DNA from: Lactobacillus laiwuensis
GTDB lineage: Bacteria; Bacillota; Bacilli; Lactobacillales; Lactobacillaceae
NCBI RefSeq assembly: GCF_019972835.1
Contig: NZ_BPPB01000006.1
Coordinates: forward strand, 124,001-188,000
Direction of reading: 5' to 3'
Length of the DNA stretch: 64,000 nt
Shown here one piece after another: positions 9,843 through 15,951 of the stretch. The stretch's first letter is position 1, and the number at the start of each line of letters is the position of its first letter. The position numbers and the translations under genes are program-made. The notes under the pieces were generated by a model. The model did no database searches, was not told where the DNA came from, and was given only the letters and a program-made list of their open reading frames with translations.

Positions 9843-9852
9843 GCGTACTTAT
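9837..9852 (+). promoter_or_regulatory. Candidate competence promoter motif before coiA
   Basis: CTTTTTGCGTACTTAT lies so that its GCG is 25 bases before the coiA ATG. The same 16-mer with one change stands 24 bases before the comFA ATG. It resembles the TACGAATA-type -10 box of competence sigma factors (ComX/SigH). Confidence 0.5.
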
Positions 9853-9867
9853 TTTTAGGTGATAAGT

Positions 9868-10710
9868 ATGTACGCAGCACTGTTAAATAATACTTTGGTT
9901 TTAGCTGTTGAGGAAGCTAAATCGACCAAAAGTAACAACAAAGTAAAGAAACATTATTTTTGCCCACATTGTGAACGAGAAATGCAATTAGTATGTAAAG
10001 ATAAGCAGTCCTATTTTAAACATATACCTTCCAAAGTAAACTTATCTGGGGAAAATAAAGAACATGCACAGAGTAAAAGTATACTGACAAAAGCACTCAG
10101 AGAAGTACATTTTAATGCAGAAACAGAAGTTAATCTTGCCAATGGACAACTGCGAGCTGATATATTAGCAGCTTCAAATTTAGCTTTCGAAATTCAGTGC
10201 GCTCCTTTAAATAAGTCAGAATTTCGCCACCGCCATTTTTTGTATAAGCAAATAGGCGTTAAAGATATATGGATAGTTGGCCAGAGACATTTTTTAGGAC
10301 AAAACATAAAAAAATCGCAGCTTATTTTCTTTCGCAGAAACTATTTTTGGCAAGACTATTATTTAGAGATTGATCCGTTTAAAAAAATTATTCGACTAAA
10401 ATATAACGTTTTGCTTGAGCCATTAACAAATAAGCTTCATTTCCAAGAGGAAAAATTCGATATCAATGCAATAGGCTTAAAACAGTTGTGGCATTTTCAC
10501 CCTTTATTGCAAAAATATCATGTTAATTCCACACAGCAAAAGCAATATCTGCAAATGCAACTAAAACATATGAGTTTGAAAGGCATGCAAATTGCAAATT
10601 TGCTATATAAAAAGCGCCAAACCATAGAAAATTTGCCGCCCTGGGTTTTTACCAATTTTCGAAAAATAAATTCACCAGATAATGTAAGTAAATATTTAAA
10701 TCAGTCGTAA
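9868..10710 (+). CDS. coiA: Competence protein CoiA-like
   Basis: A 280-residue protein of the late-competence CoiA family, needed for transformation after DNA uptake. An N-terminal FCPHC zinc-knuckle-like pair and FKH segment are followed by the nuclease-like core, with LRADILAASN and FEIQC supplying a D...ExQ motif at about residues 95-115. I start at the ATG at 9868 because AGGTGA is six bases before it; a GTG at 9859 overlaps that site. The 3' end overlaps the convergent spxH stop by 15 bases. Confidence 0.88.
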   Translation: MYAALLNNTLVLAVEEAKSTKSNNKVKKHYFCPHCEREMQLVCKDKQSYFKHIPSKVNLSGENKEHAQSKSILTKALREVHFNAETEVNLANGQLRADILAASNLAFEIQCAPLNKSEFRHRHFLYKQIGVKDIWIVGQRHFLGQNIKKSQLIFFRRNYFWQDYYLEIDPFKKIIRLKYNVLLEPLTNKLHFQEEKFDINAIGLKQLWHFHPLLQKYHVNSTQQKQYLQMQLKHMSLKGMQIANLLYKKRQTIENLPPWVFTNFRKINSPDNVSKYLNQS

Positions 10711-11316
10711 GTGTCTCACCGGGTAGTAGCCCTTTGGGTCACTTGCGATACAACCATTATCCTTAAGAAGCTTTATTAGTTTGTCATGTGCAAGAATGCC
10801 TTCCAGCATTACCCCATTATAATTGCCACTTTCATTAAAAATAACTGTAGTAGGGAAATTACGAACATTGAATTTACGTGCAAGATCCTTGTCTTGTTGG
10901 ATAGATTCATCAACATAGTGGGCAATTTTGCGATCATTGATCCGATTAAAATCCAAGTCTAAACTTTCTGCAATTTGTTTAGGCAAACTTTCTGTATATT
11001 TATTAAAATCGTTGCTAATAACTCGTTGCAAAGCGACTAAATAAGCACGTGCCTTTTTGTTGCCATATTCTATCTTAATAGCATTGTAATGTCGTAAGAC
11101 CTGAAAAGAGACAATTGTGTATTGTGGTATATCTTTTATTTTCTGTCCATCATTTTTTCTTCTAATAATGTCCTCTTTGATTACTTTTGCATTTATAATT
11201 GGAACAAAATGAAATGAAGAGTTGATATTAAGTTCATCAATTGCGTCTTTGATTAAAACTTCCGTATTATAGCAATATATACCAACGGGATTAACAAAAA
11301 GAAAAATCTCGAACAT
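10696..11316 (-). CDS. spxH: DsbA-fold ClpXP adaptor SpxH (YjbH) with degenerate active site
   Basis: A 206-residue cytosolic DsbA-like protein. Members bind Spx and promote its ClpXP degradation. The thioredoxin fold is visible in the N-terminal FLFVNPVGIYCYNTE strand-turn and in the FNVRNFPTTVIFN cis-proline region near the end. The usual CxxC of Bacillus YjbH is reduced to a single Cys15, with Gly-Ile where the first Cys would be. This suggests a binding rather than a redox role. A GGAGG site precedes the ATG. It is co-oriented with the CYTH gene and convergent with coiA. Confidence 0.85.
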   Translation of the reverse strand: MFEIFLFVNPVGIYCYNTEVLIKDAIDELNINSSFHFVPIINAKVIKEDIIRRKNDGQKIKDIPQYTIVSFQVLRHYNAIKIEYGNKKARAYLVALQRVISNDFNKYTESLPKQIAESLDLDFNRINDRKIAHYVDESIQQDKDLARKFNVRNFPTTVIFNESGNYNGVMLEGILAHDKLIKLLKDNGCIASDPKGYYPVRHLRLI

Positions 11317-11389
11317 GATCAGGCTCCTCCAATACTGATTATCAAGTATAAAATTATTAAATATCTATCCTTTGAAAACTATCCTTCAA

Positions 11390-12013
11390 TTATATTCTAA
11401 CACGATGTATGTAAGCGCGTGCAATTTTCGCTTGGTTAGTGTTAGCATAATTTTGTGTAAACTGATATTCTTTCTTTAATTTTGCCAGAGTTTCTGCTAT
11501 CAAGTCTGGGTTGCAATTTTCAATCTCAAGTTCAAAATCTTCGTAGTTGTCTGGATAAGTGTTATCATCAAAAGTTAATTCACAATTTTTTGGTCCATTC
11601 GCTAATATGCGATGAGTTTTGCAATAAGTTTGCAAATGAAGGTTTAATTTCTGTGAAAATTTCTGATTCAAATATTTTCCTGCACTATACTTAAAAATTA
11701 TAGGCGATCCAGCGGCCCCCTGCTTAATAAATGCTTTTGCTTCATTTAATTTTAAGGAATCGTTAATTTCTATTGCTTCATGAAAATCTTTTTGTATGGG
11801 ATTCTTATTTGGAACCTTGAGAGTTTGCTCTGCGTGGTCAGCAAAAAGTCTAATGCGGCAGCTTATATTAGACTGTTTTAGCAAACCGTCGCTAGTGTCA
11901 AAATAATAATTTTCCTGGTTAAAGCTGTGCTTAAGTGGAAAATCATGGCAAAGTTTTAGATATATTGCCTTAGGTAAAATGATTTTAGCTTCAATTTCAT
12001 TGTTTTGTGACAT
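11390..12013 (-). CDS. CYTH-domain protein (YjbK-like triphosphate tunnel protein)
   Basis: A 207-residue protein with the CYTH/triphosphatase tunnel fold. The N-terminal EIEAKI strand supplies the ExExK-type motif. Further charged strands (RIRL, TLKVP, ELTFDDN, EDFELEIEN) line the tunnel. Members hydrolyse inorganic or nucleoside triphosphates. The ATG at 12013 is chosen because ATGGAG, including an upstream ATG at 12028, serves as its ribosome site. It is followed by spxH, as in Bacillus, and lies divergent from relQ-nadK-rluD. Confidence 0.87.
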   Translation of the reverse strand: MSQNNEIEAKIILPKAIYLKLCHDFPLKHSFNQENYYFDTSDGLLKQSNISCRIRLFADHAEQTLKVPNKNPIQKDFHEAIEINDSLKLNEAKAFIKQGAAGSPIIFKYSAGKYLNQKFSQKLNLHLQTYCKTHRILANGPKNCELTFDDNTYPDNYEDFELEIENCNPDLIAETLAKLKKEYQFTQNYANTNQAKIARAYIHRVRI

Positions 12014-12366
12014 TTTATAATACTCCATTTAATATTGTGGCTATCAAAGAATTCCCTTTAACATTTTGTGTCAAAGTCTATATTTATTTTAAAATTTAGC
12101 TTCTAAAAGTGAAAAGCGACTGCATTTAATTTTTAAAATTCCCTAAATTAGTGAAAAAAGGGCTAAAGCTATGATAGTATAGCCTAATTGAAATTAATAA
12201 ATTTATAATATTATTAAAAGGTTTAATGTGCAAGAAATAAGACTTTATAATAACCTCCTGGTTTTGTATAGGAAATTGCCATTTTATTAAGGCAAATCAT
12301 CATATGAAATTGCTATCATATAATTTATGTTAAAATGAATATGCTGTTTGAGAAAGGGTTATTTCT
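12014..12366. other. 353-bp AT-rich gap between the divergent CYTH and relQ genes
   Basis: No protein-coding frame with a usable start is present. A hairpin at 12161-12184 is followed on the minus strand by a T-run (12153-12160), like a weak terminator or attenuator ahead of the CYTH gene. An isolated AGGAGG on the minus strand (12254-12259) has no start codon within normal distance. A TTGCC/GGCAA inverted repeat lies at 12276-12295. TATAAT at 12319-12324 and TAAAAT at 12331-12336 are possible -10 boxes for relQ. Confidence 0.5.
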
Positions 12367-12996
12367 ATGAATTATGATTGGGATAATTTTTTATGGCCAT
12401 ATGAAGAGGCCGTGCGAGAATTAAAGGTGAAGTTTCGTTCTTTAAGACAAAGTTTCTTAACCAAAGGAGAACATTCACCAATAGAATTTGTAGTCGGCAG
12501 AGTTAAAACTGTTGATTCAATTAAGGAAAAAATGCAAAGGCGTGTTATCAGTCCGGATGTGATTGAGACTGATATGCAAGACATAGCAGGAATTAGGATA
12601 GTCTGTCAATTTGTCGATGATATTTACAAGGTGGTAGACTTAATACATGCACGTGATGATATGGAAGTCATTGAAGAACGTGATTATGTTAAAAATGCTA
12701 AGCCTTCAGGCTATCGCTCTTATCATATGGTTATTTCTTATACGGTTTACCTGCCAACCGGATCCAAAAAATTATTAGCCGAAATTCAAATTAGGACTCT
12801 AGCAATGAATTTTTGGGCTACTGTTGAGCATACTCTTAATTATAAATATCAGGGTTCTTATCCAAAAGATATTTCTGAAAGACTAAAATCTACTGCAGAA
12901 ACGGCATATAAACTTGATGAAGAAATGTCTTTGATAAAAGATGAAGTACAAGAAGCGCAGAAGGTTTTTACTAAAAACAAGGGTAAGGAAAAATAA
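12367..12996 (+). CDS. relQ: Small alarmone synthetase RelQ (YjbM)
   Basis: A 209-residue synthetase-only enzyme that makes (p)ppGpp from ATP and GTP or GDP, with no hydrolase domain. Motifs of the RelA/SpoT synthetase fold are present: VVGRVKTVDSIKEKMQRR, DIAGIRIVCQFVDDIY, PSGYRSYHMV and EIQIRTLAMNFWATVEH. Length and final helix fit RelQ rather than RelP. An AAAGGG site precedes the ATG. It abuts nadK by one base (TAATG). Confidence 0.95.
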   Translation: MNYDWDNFLWPYEEAVRELKVKFRSLRQSFLTKGEHSPIEFVVGRVKTVDSIKEKMQRRVISPDVIETDMQDIAGIRIVCQFVDDIYKVVDLIHARDDMEVIEERDYVKNAKPSGYRSYHMVISYTVYLPTGSKKLLAEIQIRTLAMNFWATVEHTLNYKYQGSYPKDISERLKSTAETAYKLDEEMSLIKDEVQEAQKVFTKNKGKEK

Positions 12997-13802
12997 TGAG
13001 AATTACAATTGCCCATAACACCAATCAAGAAACTTTAAGGGTGGTAGCGCACTTGCGAAAATTGTTAGAAACTAAAGAGGGCGTTGTCTTTGATGCCAAA
13101 TATCCAGATGTAGTTATTACTGTCGGCGGTGATGGAACTTTGATAAATGCCTTTCACCGATATGAAAATCAAATTAGTTCAATTCGCTTTATTGGCATCC
13201 ACACTGGACATTTGGGCTTTTATACTGATTGGCGTGGTCCTGAAGTCGATAAAATGGTAGATGCATTGTTTTTAAGGGAACCTGAATCTGCCAGCTATCC
13301 GCTTTTAGAGGTGGAACTTTTAACTGAAGCTAATGAAAAGAAACATTTTTTAGCTTTAAATGAATCTGCAGTCAAACGGGTATCGCATACATTAGAAGCA
13401 AAAGTCTATATTGATGATCAATTATTTGAGAATTTTAGGGGGGACGGCTTATGTGTCTCAACACCAACCGGCTCAACCGGATATAATAAATCGCTTGGTG
13501 GTGCAGTAATTCATCCGAGACTCAAGGCCTTGCAGATGGCGGAAATAGCTTCTATTAACAATCGTATTTTTAGATCTTTATCTTCACCAATTGTACTAGC
13601 TCCCGAGCAATGGGTTACCATAGTTCCTGAAGCTGATCACTTTGTAATGACTATTGACGGTCGTCGGATTAACGTTCGCAATGCCAAAAAGGTCAATTAC
13701 CGTATTTCTAGTAAGGAAATCCATTTTGACAGATTTGGCCATACTCATTTTTGGTCAAGAGTTCAAAGTGCATTTATCGGAGATAACAATGACACTATTT
13801 AA
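12996..13802 (+). CDS. nadK: NAD kinase
   Basis: A 268-residue ATP-NAD kinase, source of NADP. Signatures are ITVGGDGTLINAF, HTGHLGFYTDW and STPTGSTGYNKSLGGA. It lies between relQ and the pseudouridine synthase, with a one-base overlap upstream and a 14-base overlap downstream, so the three form one operon. Confidence 0.97.
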   Translation: MRITIAHNTNQETLRVVAHLRKLLETKEGVVFDAKYPDVVITVGGDGTLINAFHRYENQISSIRFIGIHTGHLGFYTDWRGPEVDKMVDALFLREPESASYPLLEVELLTEANEKKHFLALNESAVKRVSHTLEAKVYIDDQLFENFRGDGLCVSTPTGSTGYNKSLGGAVIHPRLKALQMAEIASINNRIFRSLSSPIVLAPEQWVTIVPEADHFVMTIDGRRINVRNAKKVNYRISSKEIHFDRFGHTHFWSRVQSAFIGDNNDTI

Positions 13803-14679
13803 AGTTACTGTGAATGAAAAAGCCCCCAAAAAATTGGGGATTTTTTTATTAAAGAATGGTTTTTCAAAAAGAGCTGTTAATAATGCTAAAAATGCGGGTG
13901 GAATGATTCTTGTTAATCATAAACGGCGCTATACAAACTTCATTTTACATACCGGTGATGAAGTGATTTTCATCCCGGGTCAGGAAAAATGTAACCCATG
14001 GCTTGTACCTTCTCAAGAACCTCTTGCGGTTGTTAAAGAAACAGAAAATTACCTGGTTGTTAATAAGCCTGCAGGGATTTTATCGATTCCTTCTCGCTAC
14101 GATGATAACGCACTCGTTAACCAAATTTTAGGTTATTTTGAGCGCAAAAAAAGTGTGAATATTAAGCCACATATTGTAACGCGACTTGATCGTGACACTT
14201 CTGGTTTGGTTTTAGTTGGTAAAAATGCTATTGCCCATGCACGTTTTAGTCAGCTCAAAAAGGATAAGTTTATTAAAAAGTATCATGCAATAGTTCACGG
14301 TAATTTTGGTTTAGACGAACTAAAAGGCACCATAGATCAGCCAATTGGCCGAAAGGGAACTTCAATTGTACGTAGTATTGAACCCACCGGCAAGAAAGCA
14401 AAAACTGCCTATAAAGTGATCGCACAAAAGCCCAATGTCAGCTTAGTAGAACTGCGTCTTTATACTGGAAGAACCCATCAAATTCGCTTGCACATGCAGT
14501 ATATCGGTCATCCATTATATGGGGATCCATTATATGGGGAAGATGATAATTTTAACAGGCAAGCACTAAATTGCTTTCACTTGGAATTTCCTGATCCGTT
14601 CAGGAAAGAAAAGCAAGTCAGTATTGAGGTGCCTGATCCACCTGATATGCAAAAATTGTGGCAGGGTACTCCTAAATAA
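13789..14679 (+). CDS. RluA/RluD-family pseudouridine synthase
   Basis: A 296-residue protein. An S4-like RNA-binding start (GIFLLKNGFSKRAV ... GDEVIFIPG, residues 15-65) leads to the catalytic domain with RLDRDTSGLVLVGKN, whose Asp is the nucleophile. RTHQIRLHMQYIGHPLYGDPLYG follows. The frame is open further upstream inside nadK. I start at the ATG at 13789 (MTLFKVTV), which gives the normal family length. It is the third gene of the relQ operon. The exact rRNA or tRNA site cannot be told. Confidence 0.92.
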   Translation: MTLFKVTVNEKAPKKLGIFLLKNGFSKRAVNNAKNAGGMILVNHKRRYTNFILHTGDEVIFIPGQEKCNPWLVPSQEPLAVVKETENYLVVNKPAGILSIPSRYDDNALVNQILGYFERKKSVNIKPHIVTRLDRDTSGLVLVGKNAIAHARFSQLKKDKFIKKYHAIVHGNFGLDELKGTIDQPIGRKGTSIVRSIEPTGKKAKTAYKVIAQKPNVSLVELRLYTGRTHQIRLHMQYIGHPLYGDPLYGEDDNFNRQALNCFHLEFPDPFRKEKQVSIEVPDPPDMQKLWQGTPK

Positions 14680-14697
14680 TTTTTTAAAATAAGTACA

Positions 14698-14734
14698 ATA
14701 AAAGAGTTGCCTTTATTCAAGACAACTCCTTTTC
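14698..14734. terminator. Bidirectional terminator between the pseudouridine synthase and lactonase genes
   Basis: GAGTTG (14704-14709) pairs with CAACTC (14723-14728), with A-runs and T-runs outside on both strands. Confidence 0.75.
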
Positions 14735-14746
14735 GTTATCCAAAAA

Positions 14747-15781
14747 TTATTCACTAAAAAGTACGCGGGTTCCTTCTGGAACAAAAATATTCTTTTGCAC
14801 AGGCGTCAAACAGCCATTTTCTGCATCCCTGGTATATAAAGTAGCATTATCAGAATTTTGGTTGGTTGCCACCACATATTTTTCGTCCTTATCCCAGTTA
14901 AAATCTCGCGGAAATTCGCCAAAGGTTGAGATTCTTTGACGCAACTGTAAAGTGTGATCATCGTTGACTGCAAAAACAGTAATAGTATCATGACCACGAT
15001 TGGAAGCATAAATAAATTTACCATCTTTACTAATTTTAATAGCAGCCGCTCCATTGTGGTCGGAATAATCATCAGGAATAGTTGAATAAGTGGTAATATT
15101 CTTAAATTGCCAATTAACTTCATCAAACTTGACTAAATTAATTTTACTTGAAAGCTCACCAACAACATAAAAATAATTACCATCAGGACTGAAAACAATA
15201 TGACGTGTGCCAAAACCTGGTTCGTTTTGATATTTAGCTAAATGATGCAGCTTATCATTTTTGAAACTGTAAAAATCAACACAGTCATTGCCTAAGTCGC
15301 AACTTACAAGATTGCCTTGCGGTGTTTGATCAAAAAAATGCGGATGGGGACCGTCAGCTTGTTCAGGACAAGGCCCCAGGCTATCTGCAGTGTGAGTCAC
15401 TGAATCCAAAAAAGTTAACTTGCCATCATCATCAAATGAGAATACAGCTAAAACTGCTGTATGGTAATTGGCAGTATAAAGCAATTTCTTTTTCTGGTTA
15501 ATGCCAATGTAGGCAGGTGACGAACCGGGAGTTAAGTATGAATCTTTTTCCTGATACTTACCATCAACGAGTTCAAATGAGCTGATGCCACCCTTATCGC
15601 CAGCGTTATTAATAGTAAAAATAAGCTTGCCATCTTGAACAAAATAGGTTGGACCTCCAACTTTTATTACTTCTTTAGCTGGTCCCATTTGCATTTCCAG
15701 ACCGTTTTCAGCAAGTGTGAGTGGTAATTCATAGATTCCCGTTGATTTTTTTTTGGTATATCCTCCAATTAATAATTTCAT
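14747..15781 (-). CDS. Beta-propeller lactonase, probable 6-phosphogluconolactonase
   Basis: A 344-residue protein of the lactonase (YbhE/Pgl) family, seven-bladed propeller type. Motifs are LIGGYTKKKSTGIYE, PSPAYIGI-like turns, DGPHPHFFD, FSPDGNYFYVVGE and YASNRGHDTITVF. It probably hydrolyses 6-phosphogluconolactone in the oxidative pentose phosphate branch; other lactones are possible. GGAGGC lies before the ATG at 15781. The frame extends a further 30 codons upstream without a ribosome site. It is divergent from the P-type ATPase. Confidence 0.85.
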   Translation of the reverse strand: MKLLIGGYTKKKSTGIYELPLTLAENGLEMQMGPAKEVIKVGGPTYFVQDGKLIFTINNAGDKGGISSFELVDGKYQEKDSYLTPGSSPAYIGINQKKKLLYTANYHTAVLAVFSFDDDGKLTFLDSVTHTADSLGPCPEQADGPHPHFFDQTPQGNLVSCDLGNDCVDFYSFKNDKLHHLAKYQNEPGFGTRHIVFSPDGNYFYVVGELSSKINLVKFDEVNWQFKNITTYSTIPDDYSDHNGAAAIKISKDGKFIYASNRGHDTITVFAVNDDHTLQLRQRISTFGEFPRDFNWDKDEKYVVATNQNSDNATLYTRDAENGCLTPVQKNIFVPEGTRVLFSE

Positions 15782-15861
15782 GCTTGAAAAGCCTCCAATT
15801 TCATTTATAATTGTCTCAATAATTAGTATAGCATGACACGCAATTGTAAAAATATTGAGTG

Positions 15862-15894
15862 ACTTTAACATTTCAAAAAGTGTTAAAGTATGGT
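15862..15894 (+). promoter_or_regulatory. P-type ATPase promoter inside a 9-bp inverted repeat
   Basis: ACTTTAACA (15862-15870) and TGTTAAAGT (15881-15889) form a perfect inverted repeat with ten bases between. TTAACA (15865-15870) and TATGGT (15889-15894) could be -35 and -10 with an 18-bp spacer. A regulator bound here would cover the promoter. Confidence 0.5.
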
Positions 15895-15951
15895 GTCGGC
15901 TTTATTGATTAGTTTAAAATTGAAAGTTTTGAAATAAGAGGTATGTTGGGA

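Noticed and set aside
13654-13788. An N-terminal extension of the pseudouridine synthase
   Set aside because: It would overlap nadK by about 150 bases and gives sequence unlike the family; the ATG at 13789 yields normal length.
15782-15871. A 30-residue hydrophobic extension of the lactonase that resembles a signal peptide
   Set aside because: A strong GGAGGC ribosome site lies right before the ATG at 15781, and this lactonase family is cytosolic.
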